Positions 34,408 to 47,158 of a DNA stretch of 64,000 nucleotides are shown here, in pieces. Numbering within the stretch: the stretch's first letter is position 1; the number at the start of each line of letters is the position of its first letter. A program made the translations under genes and the position numbers. Below the pieces are notes generated by a model that saw only the letters and a program-made list of their open reading frames with translations, was not told where the DNA came from and searched no databases. The DNA is from Sphaerisporangium sp. TRM90804 (GTDB taxonomy: Bacteria > Actinomycetota > Actinomycetes > Streptosporangiales > Streptosporangiaceae), in assembly GCF_029846175.1 (NCBI RefSeq), contig NZ_JARWAC010000004.1, positions 1 through 64,000 on the forward strand, given 5' to 3'.

Positions 34408-35175
34408 TCACAGGTCGAGGGCGAAGGGGACGCCGCGCCCCCGGAAGTGGCCCACGTTGACGCACTCGGTGCGCCCGATGCGGGTGCGGGCGGCGAGCGG
34501 CTGGTGGACGTGGCCGAACAGCGCGTACCGGGGCTGGGTCTCGCGGATGGCCGCCAGCGTGGCCTCGCTCCCCCGCTCGAACCGCCGGGCCACCACGTCG
34601 TACAGCAGCCCGGGCACGGCGGGCGGTATGTGGCAGCACAGCACGTCGACGGCGCCGACGGCCTCGACCTTGCGCGCGAACTCCTCGTCGTCCACCTCGT
34701 TGGGCGTGCGGTAGCGCGTGCGCAGGCCGCCGCCGACGAAGCCGAAGGTCAGGCCGCCGATCTCGGCGGTCTGACCGTCCAGGACGTGGTGGCCCTCCCG
34801 CACGTAGTCGCCCCACAGGGCGGGCAGGTCGACGTTGCCGTAGGTGAGGTAGGCCGGTGTGGGCATGGCCGCGAACAGCTGTTCGTACTGCTCGCGCACG
34901 CGGTCCTCGATGTGCTGGCGCGGCTCGCCGCCGAGGGTGGCCCACAGGGCGGCCGACATCTCGCGCGCCTCGTCCAGGCGGCCGGCGGTGCGCAGCCCGA
35001 TGAACCGCGAAGCCCGCTCGGCGCCGAACAGCTCGGCGAAGATGCCCTGCGAGTGATCGTCGTAGTCGACGAACAGCAGCAGGTCGCCGAGGCAGACCAG
35101 CACGTCGGCGCCCTCTCCGGCCCGGGCGAGGGCGTCCGCGCGCCCGTGGACGTCGCTGACCACATGGACTCGCAT
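34408..35175 (-). CDS. metallophosphoesterase
   Basis: A 255-residue calcineurin-like phosphoesterase. The metal ligands are in HVVSDVHGRADAL, VCLGDLLLF, LTYGNVD and the later CCHIPP and FGHVHQPL. It would be a cytoplasmic phosphodiesterase or phosphatase with a two-metal site, and the substrate is unknown. ATG 35175 gives the normal family start (MRVHVVSD). The gene runs away from fadD, with 225 bases between the starts. It is 84 bases upstream of the SRPBCC gene and may head that operon. Confidence 0.88.
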   Translation of the reverse strand: MRVHVVSDVHGRADALARAGEGADVLVCLGDLLLFVDYDDHSQGIFAELFGAERASRFIGLRTAGRLDEAREMSAALWATLGGEPRQHIEDRVREQYEQLFAAMPTPAYLTYGNVDLPALWGDYVREGHHVLDGQTAEIGGLTFGFVGGGLRTRYRTPNEVDDEEFARKVEAVGAVDVLCCHIPPAVPGLLYDVVARRFERGSEATLAAIRETQPRYALFGHVHQPLAARTRIGRTECVNVGHFRGRGVPFALDL

Positions 35176-35400
35176 GGCCGATATCGTACCGGCGGCGTAC
35201 CGACCGGCCGCTTGGCCGGGACGCCGGCGACACGCCCGGCGGCGCCCTCGGGCGCCCCGCCGCACCGAGGAGCGCTGCTAGCGTGGATTCCCCCTGATAA
35301 AGGGTGGGTGACGAATCTACCCATGCGTAACCTGACGCGGTAACGTCCATGCAACCTTGAGTCAGAACAGCTTCACACCGTTGCGCCCCGAGGAGTGACC

Positions 35401-37200
35401 GTGCGCGAGTACAGCGTTCCCGTGCTGGTGGACGTCCCCCTGTCCGTCAACCTGTCGGACATCGTGTTCGAACGTGGCGATGCGGACCCCGGCGCCGTCG
35501 TCATCGGACGCAAGGCCGGCGAGGGCTGGGAGCCGGTCACCGCGGCGGAGTTCCGCGACCAGGTCGCGGGCGTGGCCAAGGGCCTGATCGCCTCCGGGGT
35601 CGAGCCCGGCGACCGGGTCGCGCTCATGTCACGCACCCGCTACGAGTGGACGGTCGCCGACTACGCCATCTGGGCGGCCGGCGGCGTCGGCGTGCCGATC
35701 TACGAGACGTCCTCCGCCGACCAGGTCGCCTGGATCCTGTCCGACAGCGCGGTCAAGCTGGTGATCGTCGAGACCGGCACGCACGAGGAGACGGTCGCGC
35801 AGGCGCGCGCCGACAGCCCCGGCGACGCCGCGATCCTGAGCATCGACGGCGGCGCGATGGCCGAGCTGGCCGCCAGGGGCGCGCAGGTGTCCGACGAGAC
35901 GCTCGCCGAGCGGCGCCGGTCCCGCAGCGGCCACGACGTCGCCACGATCGTGTACACCTCGGGCACCACCGGGCGTCCCAAGGGCTGCGTCATCTCGCAC
36001 GACAACCTGCTGTTCACGGCGCGCAACATCATCAAGGGCCCGCTGCAGCAGATGTTCGACACCGAGGGCCGGGCCGCGCTGCTGTTCCTGCCGCTGGCCC
36101 ACAGCTTCGCGCGCATCATCCAGGTCGTGCTCATCGAGAGCGCCACGGTCATCGCGCACACGCCCAGCATGAAGAACGTCGCTCCGGACCTGCAGTCCTT
36201 CAAGCCGACGTTCCTGGTCGGCGTGCCGCGCGTGTTCGAGAAGGTCTACAACGCCGCCGAGCAGAAGGCCATCGCCGCGGGCGGGCTCAAGACCAGGATC
36301 TTCCGCGGCGCCGTCGCCGCCGCGATCGACTTCAGCCGCGCCGAGAGCAGCGGCGGGGCCGGGGTGGCGCAGCGCGTGCGCCACGCGGCGTTCGACAAGC
36401 TCGTGTACGCCAAGCTGCGCGCGGCCACCGGCGGGCGGCTGCGGTGGGCGGTGTCCGGCGGCTCGGCCCTGGGCGAGCGCCTCGGCGACTTCTTCCGCGG
36501 CGCGGGCATCGAGATCCTGGAGGGCTGGGGCCTCACCGAGACCTCCGCGCCCTCGTCGGTCAACATCCCGGGCGCCAACAAGATCGGCACCGTGGGCAAG
36601 CCGTTCCCCGGCGTGACGATCGGCGTCGCCGACGACGGCGAGGTGCTCGTCAAGGGCCGCCACGTCTTCGGCGGGTACTGGAACAACGACGAGGCGACCG
36701 CCGAGGTCATCGACTCCGACGGCTGGTTCCGCACCGGCGACGTCGGCGAGCTGGACGCCGACGGCTACCTGCGCATCACCGGCAGGAAGAAGGAGATCAT
36801 CGTCACGGCCGCGGGCAAGAACGTCGCGCCCGCGCCGCTGGAGGACCGCATCCGCGCCCACCCCCTGGTCAGCCAGGCTCTGGTGGTCGGCGACGACCGT
36901 CCGTTCGTCGCGGCCCTGGTCACGCTGGACCCCGAGGCCCTGGAGCAGTGGAAGGGCGCCAACGGCAAGGAGGGCGCCACGCTCGCCGAGCTGTGCTCCG
37001 AGCCCGCGATCGTCGCCGCCGTGCAGAGCGCCGTCGACGACGCCAACACCCAGGTCTCCCGGGCCGAGCAGGTGCGCAAGTTCACCATCCTGGACACCGA
37101 CTTCACCGAGGAGTCGGGCTACCTGACCCCCTCGATGAAGATCAAGCGCAACCTGGTGACCCGCGACCACGCCAAGGACATCGAGGCGCTCTACAGCTGA
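35401..37200 (+). CDS. fadD: long-chain fatty acid--CoA ligase
   Basis: A 599-residue adenylate-forming enzyme that activates fatty acids as acyl-AMP and then acyl-CoA. The AMP-binding signature is YTSGTTGRPKG, the motif GWGLTETSAPSSV marks the substrate cleft, and GRKKEIIVTAAGKNVAPAPLED is the C-terminal hinge and lysine region. It is of the FadD15 type often found next to the glucokinase block. The start is GTG 35401: AGGAG at 35391-35395 is five bases away, while the GTG at 35395 would overlap its own ribosome site. No partner gene follows in the same operon before a U-rich hairpin region. Confidence 0.9.
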   Translation: MREYSVPVLVDVPLSVNLSDIVFERGDADPGAVVIGRKAGEGWEPVTAAEFRDQVAGVAKGLIASGVEPGDRVALMSRTRYEWTVADYAIWAAGGVGVPIYETSSADQVAWILSDSAVKLVIVETGTHEETVAQARADSPGDAAILSIDGGAMAELAARGAQVSDETLAERRRSRSGHDVATIVYTSGTTGRPKGCVISHDNLLFTARNIIKGPLQQMFDTEGRAALLFLPLAHSFARIIQVVLIESATVIAHTPSMKNVAPDLQSFKPTFLVGVPRVFEKVYNAAEQKAIAAGGLKTRIFRGAVAAAIDFSRAESSGGAGVAQRVRHAAFDKLVYAKLRAATGGRLRWAVSGGSALGERLGDFFRGAGIEILEGWGLTETSAPSSVNIPGANKIGTVGKPFPGVTIGVADDGEVLVKGRHVFGGYWNNDEATAEVIDSDGWFRTGDVGELDADGYLRITGRKKEIIVTAAGKNVAPAPLEDRIRAHPLVSQALVVGDDRPFVAALVTLDPEALEQWKGANGKEGATLAELCSEPAIVAAVQSAVDDANTQVSRAEQVRKFTILDTDFTEESGYLTPSMKIKRNLVTRDHAKDIEALYS

Positions 37201-37270
37201 CCGCCCGCCGCCCGCACGCCCGGCCGCACGGCCGCGCCGCCGCGCGTCCGGACCACCACGACGTGGCCTG

Positions 37271-37289
37271 GCCGCGCGGCGCTGTTTTT
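37271..37289 (+). terminator. short GC hairpin followed by a T-run, behind fadD
   Basis: The palindrome GCCGCGCGGC (37271-37280) is followed by GCTG and TTTTT, one of the few T-runs in the window, 70 bases after the fadD stop. A TATACG sequence right after it (37290) could instead be a -10 box for the histidine kinase gene. Confidence 0.45.
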
Positions 37290-37336
37290 ATACGATGTCG
37301 TGGCCAGGCGTTGGCAAAGGACCCGTAGAGGTGGAC

Positions 37337-41593
<4,257 letters not shown>

Positions 41594-41697
41594 CCCCGAG
41601 GCCGGGGGGCCACCCGGCCCTCCGGCCGAGGCGGTGCCCGCCGGTGCCACGCCGGCCCGGCCGCACTCCTCCATGACCACCGTGCACGGCGGGCGGG

Positions 41698-42870
41698 TCA
41701 GGGAAGGGTTTCGGCCGAGTCGGGCTTGGGGGGGTCTTCGCCGGTGAGCACCGTGGCGAAGCGGTCGGAGACCAGGTCCCAGTGCCACTCGCGTTCGATC
41801 CAGGCGCGGCCTCGCTCGCCCATGGCGCGGGCGCGGGCCGGGTCCTTGAGGAGGGACGCCACCGCGGACGCCACCTGGGCGGGGCGCGTGCCGTCGACCA
41901 GGACGCCGGTCTCGCCGTCGCGGACGGCGTCGGGCGCGCCTCCCGAACGGCCGGCGACGACCGGGAGGCCGGTGGCGGAGGCCTCCAGGTAGACGATGCC
42001 GAGGCCCTCGGCGTCCAGGCCGTTCAGGCGGGTGCGGCAGGGCATGGCGAACACGTCGCCGGCGTCGTAGTACGCCGGCAGGCTGCTCCACGGCACCGAG
42101 CCCGTCACGATCACCGACGCCTGGAGGCCTCGCTCGGCGATCGCGCGCTCCAGTGCCTTGCGGGACGGCCCGCCGCCGACCAGCAGCAGCACCGCGTCCG
42201 GCACCTGCCGCAGCACGGCGGGCCACGACCTCACCAGCATGTCCTGCCCCTTGCGCGGCACCAGGCGCGAGACGCATACCGCGACGGGCCGGTTGCCGAC
42301 GCCGAGCGCCACCCGCACCTCGGCGCCGCCCGCCCCGGGCCGGAACACCTCGGTGTCCACGCCCGGCGCCAGCCGCACCAGGCGGGAGGCGGGGATGACC
42401 GGCGCCAGCCGCTTCCTGGTGTACTCCCCGAGGTAGGTGACGGCGTCGGCGTGCCGGCCGATGCGCGCCAGCAGGGCACGGGTCGGCTGCATCCCCGCCC
42501 AGGCCGCCTCGTGGCCGTGGGTGAGCATGACGACCCGCCGGGCCCCGGCCGCGCGCATCGCCGGCGCCAGCAGCCCGAGGGGGGCCGCGGCGCCGAAGAC
42601 CACCGTGCGGCACCGCTCGGCCCGCACGAGCTCCGCCGCCCGCCTGGCCACGCCGGGCCCCGGCAGCATCAGCGACGTCGGGTGGCGCACCACCCGGTAC
42701 GGCTGCCGCGCGTCGAACTCCTCGCATCCCTTCCACCGGGGCGCGTAGACGACCACGGAGCCGGGCGGGCGGCGCACGGCCAGGGCGTGGACGAACGCCT
42801 GGATGCCGCCCGGCCTCGGCGGGAAGTCGTTGGTCACGATCAGCGCCCGGTCGCCGTGGTGCCCGGTCAC
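41698..42870 (-). CDS. pimB: GT4 glycosyltransferase, PimB' mannosyltransferase type
   Basis: A 390-residue GT-B glycosyltransferase. The start region LIVTNDFPPRPGGIQAFVHAL is a near-family fingerprint of the second phosphatidylinositol mannosyltransferase (PimB') of mycobacteria. The GDP-mannose site is seen in VCVSRLVPRKGQDMLVR, LNGLDAEGLGIVYLEASATG (the EGxGIVxLEA motif) and SGGAPDAV. It adds the second mannose of phosphatidylinositol mannosides at the inner face of the membrane. It starts at GTG 42870, overlapping the M48 gene stop by 4 bases, and converges with the kinase gene. A related GT4 enzyme is possible, but the fingerprint is good. Confidence 0.88.
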   Translation of the reverse strand: MTGHHGDRALIVTNDFPPRPGGIQAFVHALAVRRPPGSVVVYAPRWKGCEEFDARQPYRVVRHPTSLMLPGPGVARRAAELVRAERCRTVVFGAAAPLGLLAPAMRAAGARRVVMLTHGHEAAWAGMQPTRALLARIGRHADAVTYLGEYTRKRLAPVIPASRLVRLAPGVDTEVFRPGAGGAEVRVALGVGNRPVAVCVSRLVPRKGQDMLVRSWPAVLRQVPDAVLLLVGGGPSRKALERAIAERGLQASVIVTGSVPWSSLPAYYDAGDVFAMPCRTRLNGLDAEGLGIVYLEASATGLPVVAGRSGGAPDAVRDGETGVLVDGTRPAQVASAVASLLKDPARARAMGERGRAWIEREWHWDLVSDRFATVLTGEDPPKPDSAETLP

Positions 42871-44180
42871 GGCTCCGGCAGCCCGTTCACCCGTGCCCAG
42901 GACCGGGCGAGCGCGAGACGCTGCGGCGAGGTGGGGTGGGAGGCGTACATGAGGTACTCGAACGCGCTCGGCGACAGGTCGGAGATGTTGGTGACGGCCA
43001 GGCGCTTCTGCATCGCGGCGAACGTCGCGGGGTCGCGGGTCAGGTCGAGGGCGTGCACGTCGGCACGCGCCTCGATGTGCCGGCTGACGAGGTTCTCGGC
43101 CGGCCCGGACAGCACGGTGGCGATGCTCATCAGCCCCAGCAGCAGCCCGGCCGCCCGCGGGTCGCCCACGGACGCCACGCCGGTCCTGCGGCGCAGCCGG
43201 CCGCAGGACAGCACGAGGAAGAGCAGGCACGCGCCCGCGGCGGCGCCGAGCGCGCCGACGAGCGTGCCGTACAGGACGTCGCCCTCGTCGGCGTGGCCCA
43301 GCTCGTGCGCCACGACCAGCTTCACCTCGCCGGCCGGGGCGCGCAACAGCGTGTCGTAGACGACGATGCGCCGGGTGGCGCCGAACCCCGAGACGTAGGC
43401 GTTCAGCGCGGTCGTGCGGCGCGAGGCGTCGGCGACCAGGACGTCCTCGACGGGCACGCCGTCGCGGGCGGCCATGGCGATCAGCTCCGAGCGCAGCGGC
43501 CCGGCCGGGAGCGGGGTGAAGTCGTTGAACAGCGGCTCGACCACCAGGGGGTAGACGAACGACGCCACGACGGTGAGCGCGGCGGCGCCGCCGGCGGCCG
43601 GGATCCACCACCGGCGGGGCGCGCGCCGGGCCAGCCAGACGACGGCCAGCACCATGATCGTGATGAGCACGGTCTGGACGGCGAAGCTCTTCAGCCGGTC
43701 GGCGGACCAGGCGGGCCAGCCCTGCGTGGACAGGCCGTACTCGCGCAGCCGCGCCTCGAACCACATGCCGAGCGGCCACTTGAGCAGCAGGCTCACCGCC
43801 GAGATCAGCGGCACGGCGAGCAGCGTGCGCAGCCACCACGGCCCCTTGAGGCGGGACGCGGCCCAGGCTCCGGCCGGCGTCAGCACGAGCACGCCGGCCA
43901 CGACGAGCGTGACCGCCAGGGACAGGTACGACGGGAGGCTGACGGCGGCGTCGAACGCCTCGGCGCGCGCGATCTGCGCCGCGGTGAAGTCGCGCGCGGG
44001 ATCGGGGACCACGGCGGGCGCGCCGCCGGGCAGGGAACGCCACGGGGTCGTGAGCGCGGCGACCACGACCAGCGCCCCGCCGAGCACGAGCAGCCCCACG
44101 CCGGCCGCCCGCGCCCCCGCGCCGCCCACACCGTGCCGCCGGGTGTCCTCCATCAGCCCTCCCGCCGTGGACCGGCTCAC
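42867..44180 (-). CDS. M48-family membrane zinc metalloprotease (Ste24-like)
   Basis: A 437-residue membrane protease with hydrophobic segments at about 25-45, 80-110, 120-145, 165-185, 195-215 and 315-330. The zinc site is VVAHELGHADEGDV with the third ligand in RHIEARADVHAL. The C-terminal SAFEYLMYASHPTSPQRL is the family tail. Ste24-like enzymes cut or check membrane proteins. GTG 44180 is taken as the start because it overlaps the upstream stop (GTGA); ATG 44153 is an alternative. It is coupled to pimB at its end, so the three genes form one unit. Confidence 0.88.
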   Translation of the reverse strand: MSRSTAGGLMEDTRRHGVGGAGARAAGVGLLVLGGALVVVAALTTPWRSLPGGAPAVVPDPARDFTAAQIARAEAFDAAVSLPSYLSLAVTLVVAGVLVLTPAGAWAASRLKGPWWLRTLLAVPLISAVSLLLKWPLGMWFEARLREYGLSTQGWPAWSADRLKSFAVQTVLITIMVLAVVWLARRAPRRWWIPAAGGAAALTVVASFVYPLVVEPLFNDFTPLPAGPLRSELIAMAARDGVPVEDVLVADASRRTTALNAYVSGFGATRRIVVYDTLLRAPAGEVKLVVAHELGHADEGDVLYGTLVGALGAAAGACLLFLVLSCGRLRRRTGVASVGDPRAAGLLLGLMSIATVLSGPAENLVSRHIEARADVHALDLTRDPATFAAMQKRLAVTNISDLSPSAFEYLMYASHPTSPQRLALARSWARVNGLPEP

Positions 44181-45100
44181 GGCCGGAGCTCGGCGCGGAC
44201 GTGTGAGCGCCAGGCGGCGGTGAACTCCGCCGGGGTGAGCCCGAGTGTCCGCCGGAGGGCCGTGCGGGGGTCGCTTCGCATGGATTCACGGTAGAGGGTC
44301 ACCAGGGCCCGCTCGCCGAAGCGGGCCGCGACATACCGGCAGGCGAGCCACGCCTCCTGGTACGCCTGGGCCAGGCGCGGCGCGCCGGTCGCGAAGTCGG
44401 CGCGATCGGGCAGCGACCGCGGCGCCCGCCCGGCGCGCACGTCGGCCGCCAGTTCGGCCGCGGCCGTGCGGACCGGGATGCCGGCGTCAAGGTAGCCGAT
44501 GTAGTCGGCCAGGCCCTCGACGAGCCACTTGGGCGTCCGCCCGTCGGTGGCGGCGCCGAGGGCGACGTGGGCCAGCTCGTGAGCGAGCACGACGTCGCGC
44601 CCGGCGACCGTCAGCCGGTCGAAGGAACGGGGCTCGACGATCACGCGGTCGGGGCCGGCCACCGCCGCCAGCCCGCCGAGCGCGGCGGGCGCCGCGAGCA
44701 CGGCGGCCTGCTCGGTGGTGGCGGGCACCAGGATCAGCGGCCGCACCGTCCCGGCGAGACGGGCGACGGCCCTGCTCGCCCGGTCGGCCGCGCGGGCGAT
44801 GCCGGCGAGCCGGCTCCGGGCCGCGGCGACCGCGCCCGCACGGGCGGCGGTGCCCGCGGGCGCCGCGACGGCCCCGGCGAGTGCGGGGAACGCGCCGGGC
44901 AGGCCGATCACCAGTGAACGCTCGCCCCGGACGACCTCCGCGCCCGCCCAGATCTCGGGGTGCGCGGCGAGCACGGCCTGTGCGCGGCTCTGGAACCCGC
45001 CGGGCGCCGCCTCGGCGGGCCCGGGGGCGATGACCGGCGGCTGGCCGGTGAGCGTGCCCAGCAGCCCCGCCAGGACCGCGCAGAGCCAGATGACACGCAT
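44177..45100 (-). CDS. exported zinc peptidase-like protein (HExxH plus Glu)
   Basis: A 307-residue protein with an N-terminal signal sequence (MRVIWLCAVLAGLLGTLTG, ending near AEAAPGG). The centre is an Ala-rich region of low complexity. The catalytic site is VLAHELAHVALG, and the third zinc ligand is expected in WLVEGLADYIGYLD, which gives a gluzincin arrangement. The tail GLTPAEFTAAWRSHVRAEL resembles the end of peptidase MA-like proteins. The substrate is unknown. It heads the coupled unit with the M48 gene and pimB (4-bp overlaps), so it may process envelope proteins. Confidence 0.78.
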   Translation of the reverse strand: MRVIWLCAVLAGLLGTLTGQPPVIAPGPAEAAPGGFQSRAQAVLAAHPEIWAGAEVVRGERSLVIGLPGAFPALAGAVAAPAGTAARAGAVAAARSRLAGIARAADRASRAVARLAGTVRPLILVPATTEQAAVLAAPAALGGLAAVAGPDRVIVEPRSFDRLTVAGRDVVLAHELAHVALGAATDGRTPKWLVEGLADYIGYLDAGIPVRTAAAELAADVRAGRAPRSLPDRADFATGAPRLAQAYQEAWLACRYVAARFGERALVTLYRESMRSDPRTALRRTLGLTPAEFTAAWRSHVRAELRP

Positions 45101-45148
45101 GCGGGCAATCTACCGCCGTCACCGCGGTGCGAGCGGTACGGGGCATGC

Positions 45149-45188
45149 GAAGGCCCCGTCCACGCGAGGGGTGGTGGACGGGGCCTTC
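45149..45188 (-). terminator. strong hairpin terminator behind the first NlpC/P60 gene
   Basis: A 15-bp perfect stem GAAGGCCCCGTCCAC / GTGGACGGGGCCTTC around a 10-base loop lies about 75 bases past the stop at 45263. It also precedes the peptidase gene and so separates the two leftward transcripts. Confidence 0.75.
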
Positions 45189-45262
45189 ACGGGGGGCGTG
45201 TCAGCGTGCGCCTGGAGATGCCTCTTGGGAAGGCGTCCCTGGGAGGTCTCCCGGCGCGCGGA

Positions 45263-45925
45263 TCACATGCCTGGGCGGACGGCGCCGACGAAGCTGGACT
45301 TGCGGTAGCCGCTCAGCTTGTCGACCCGGACCCGCGAACCGCTGTTCGGCGAGTGGATCATCTTGCCCTTGCCGACGTACATGCCGACGTGACCGAGGCC
45401 GCGGAAGAACATCAGGTCTCCTGGCTTGAGGTTCTTCCAGGAGATCTTCTTCTTGATCGAGCGGTACTGGCTCGCCGCGATCCGGGGAAGCTTCACGCCG
45501 GCCTTGCGCCAGGAGAACATCACGAGCCCCGAGCAGTCGAACGCGTGCGGTCCGCTCGCGCCGTACCGGTAGGGGTCGCCGATCTGCTTCCTGGCCACGG
45601 TCACCGCCGTGGTGGCCTTGATCCGCTGCTTGGCCGCCTTGCTGAGCTTGGCGGCCGCCTTCTGCGTCGCTCCCTGCCGCGTGCCGGCCTGCTGTGTCCC
45701 CGCCTCCTGCGGGGCTGCGTGCTGTACCCCCGCCTCCTGCGGGTCTACCTGCTGCACCCCCGGTTCGCGCGGGGCTACCTGCTGTACTCCGGCCTGCTGC
45801 GTGGCGGCGTCAGCCGCCGTCGCCTGTGCCGCGACCGCTCCGACGGAGGCCGTCACGGTGAGAGCTACCCCACCGGAGAGACGAGCGAAGCGAGACAGGC
45901 GAGGGGTGTTGGTGGTGCTGGACAG
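45263..45925 (-). CDS. secreted NlpC/P60 peptidoglycan hydrolase with a probable CTG start
   Basis: A 220-residue NlpC/P60 endopeptidase that cuts peptide stems of cell-wall peptidoglycan. The catalytic Cys is in FDCSGLVMFSWRKAG, the His in GHVGMYVGKGK and the third residue in MIHSPNSG. A Gln/Ala/Pro-rich linker with near repeats (QQVAPREPGVQQVDPQEAG) joins it to the N-terminus. A GTG at 45856 is in frame, but starting there leaves only part of the signal peptide. Reading from CTG 45925 gives a full one: Arg-containing head, hydrophobic core, AQATAADA. CTG lies five bases from a perfect AAGGAG (45931-45936). ATC 45928 is the only other nearby codon, and its spacing is too short. A c-di-AMP riboswitch precedes it. 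Confidence 0.88.
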   Translation of the reverse strand: MSSTTNTPRLSRFARLSGGVALTVTASVGAVAAQATAADAATQQAGVQQVAPREPGVQQVDPQEAGVQHAAPQEAGTQQAGTRQGATQKAAAKLSKAAKQRIKATTAVTVARKQIGDPYRYGASGPHAFDCSGLVMFSWRKAGVKLPRIAASQYRSIKKKISWKNLKPGDLMFFRGLGHVGMYVGKGKMIHSPNSGSRVRVDKLSGYRKSSFVGAVRPGM

Positions 45926-45930
45926 GATCG

Positions 45931-45936
45931 CTCCTT
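45931..45936 (-). promoter_or_regulatory. Shine-Dalgarno site that points to the CTG start
   Basis: AAGGAG on the minus strand, directly downstream of the riboswitch and five bases before CTG at 45925. No ATG, GTG or TTG in any frame is at a usable distance. Confidence 0.7.
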
Positions 45937-45947
45937 GGTTCTTCCAC

Positions 45948-46080
45948 TTTCGCCTACCGGGTTAGCTGACGGATTCGGGCTTGGAAGTCGCCCTACGGCC
46001 CGCAAAGGCGCCGATTCACCCCCGATCCCCTGGTGAGGGGATCAATTGGGTCCCCGGTTCCGTGCTCCTGGCTGCACGGA
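45948..46080 (-). promoter_or_regulatory. ydaO-type c-di-AMP riboswitch
   Basis: On the minus strand the order matches the ydaO-yuaA class: CGGAACCGGGGACCC, then GGGGTGAATCGG, then GGCCGTAGGGCGACTTCC and finally GAATCCGTCAGCTAACCC with GGTAGGCG (45951-45975). In actinobacteria this class often precedes cell-wall hydrolases and resuscitation factors and lowers expression when c-di-AMP is high. It sits just upstream of the NlpC/P60 gene. The 5' border is uncertain by about 20 bases. Confidence 0.9.
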
Positions 46081-46086
46081 TTCGGC

Positions 46087-46139
46087 TGGTCACCGCCACC
46101 GCGGTCCTTGTTCGCGCATAACTGGGACGGCGGTGACCA
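46087..46139. promoter_or_regulatory. long inverted repeat in the NlpC/P60 leader
   Basis: TGGTCACCGCC (46087-46097) and its exact complement GGCGGTGACCA (46129-46139) are 31 bases apart. The repeat sits next to the 5' side of the riboswitch. It may be an extra leader stem or an operator; nothing in the sequence decides between these. Confidence 0.45.
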
Positions 46140-46324
46140 ATGGATTTGTCTGGACATACCGGTCGAGGCGACCGGCTTTCCTCGCGGCGGCATGGCGTGC
46201 TCGCTGCGGGCCAGAAGCTACACAGAACGCCAAATCTAAGCAAAGGCCGGGGACATAAGCCGTAGATCAGTACGAATGATCGACGCAGGAAACCCCTGCA
46301 TAACGGTCGCCCCTGTTATGCGAA

Positions 46325-46340
46325 TGTGATTCCCCTCACA
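46325..46340. promoter_or_regulatory. CRP-type binding site
   Basis: TGTGATTCCCCTCACA is a perfect TGTGA-N6-TCACA site, the consensus of cAMP receptor proteins of actinobacteria. It lies about 400 bases upstream of the NlpC/P60 start and 255 bases upstream of the ArsR-type gene. A GCATAAC-N10-GTTATGC inverted repeat lies just beside it (46298-46321). In the rest of the gap 46141-46594 I see no gene. Confidence 0.6.
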
Positions 46341-46559
46341 CATTCCAGAACAGGGCCTGCGACTGGCCCCATCTGTCACTTACGTCACATCTGTCGACGA
46401 TCTTGCCCGGCGGAACGATCCGCGGAGGCCCTCCAGTACACCTCGCAAAGCGGACATATCTCTCGCTCGAACCTCGTCCACCGAAGGCCCTGACGGCGAC
46501 GCATCGTGACCGGGCAGTCCGATCCGGTATACCTGCAACAAGATTTTCTAAATCGCCAT

Positions 46560-46579
46560 TGCGCAACAACCGTTGCGCA
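46560..46579. promoter_or_regulatory. inverted repeat, probable ArsR-type operator
   Basis: TGCGCAA-CAACCG-TTGCGCA has perfect 7-bp arms with a 6-base spacer and ends 15 bases before the ArsR-type gene. Autoregulation at such sites is usual in this family. Confidence 0.55.
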
Positions 46580-46594
46580 TGTCAGCGTGAGCGC

Positions 46595-47158
46595 ATGGAC
46601 AAGAGGAACGTGCGGCAGATCACCGACTCGCGGGTGCTCGCGGCCCTGGCCCACCCCCTGCGCCGCCGGCTCATGGACGTGATGAAGGTCGACGGGCCCG
46701 CCACCGCGAGCGCCCTCGCCGCCGCGACCGGCCAGGCCGTCGCCAACATCAGCCACCACCTGCGGGTGCTCGCCGCCTGCGAGCTGGTCGAGGAGGCCCC
46801 CGAGCTGGCCCGCGACCGCCGGGAGCGCTGGTGGCGGCTGGTGTCGGCCGGCGTGCGCTGGTCCACCGCCGACTTCGCCGACGACCCGGTGGCCAGCGCG
46901 GCCGAGTCGCTCAACCTCGACCACCACGTCGGCCTGGTCAGGGCCTGGTTCGCAGCCGGCGAGCAAGAGCGCGCCGCGTGGGAGGACGCCCCCTTCTCCA
47001 CCGACAAGTGGCTGCGGCTCACCCCCGGCGAGCTGTCGCGGCTGTCGGCGGAGCTCACCGCGGTCCTCGACCGCTGGGCGGACCGCGAGATCCCCGACGA
47101 CGGCGAGCGCCGCGACCCGGTCTTCCTGTTCGCCTTCGGCGTGCCCGGCCGCCCGTGA
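46595..47158 (+). CDS. ArsR-family winged-helix regulator
   Basis: A 187-residue protein. Residues 10-80 are an ArsR-type winged helix: LAALAHPLRRRLMDVMKVDG, then the recognition part TGQAVANISHHLRVLAACEL, then the wing. The remaining 100 residues are a helical C-terminal domain with many Trp and Asp and no Cys metal site, so metal sensing is unlikely. Proteins of this shape often regulate an adjacent MFS pump, and here the next gene is one. The start is ATG 46595, and its stop overlaps the MFS start (GTGA). Confidence 0.82.
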   Translation: MDKRNVRQITDSRVLAALAHPLRRRLMDVMKVDGPATASALAAATGQAVANISHHLRVLAACELVEEAPELARDRRERWWRLVSAGVRWSTADFADDPVASAAESLNLDHHVGLVRAWFAAGEQERAAWEDAPFSTDKWLRLTPGELSRLSAELTAVLDRWADREIPDDGERRDPVFLFAFGVPGRP

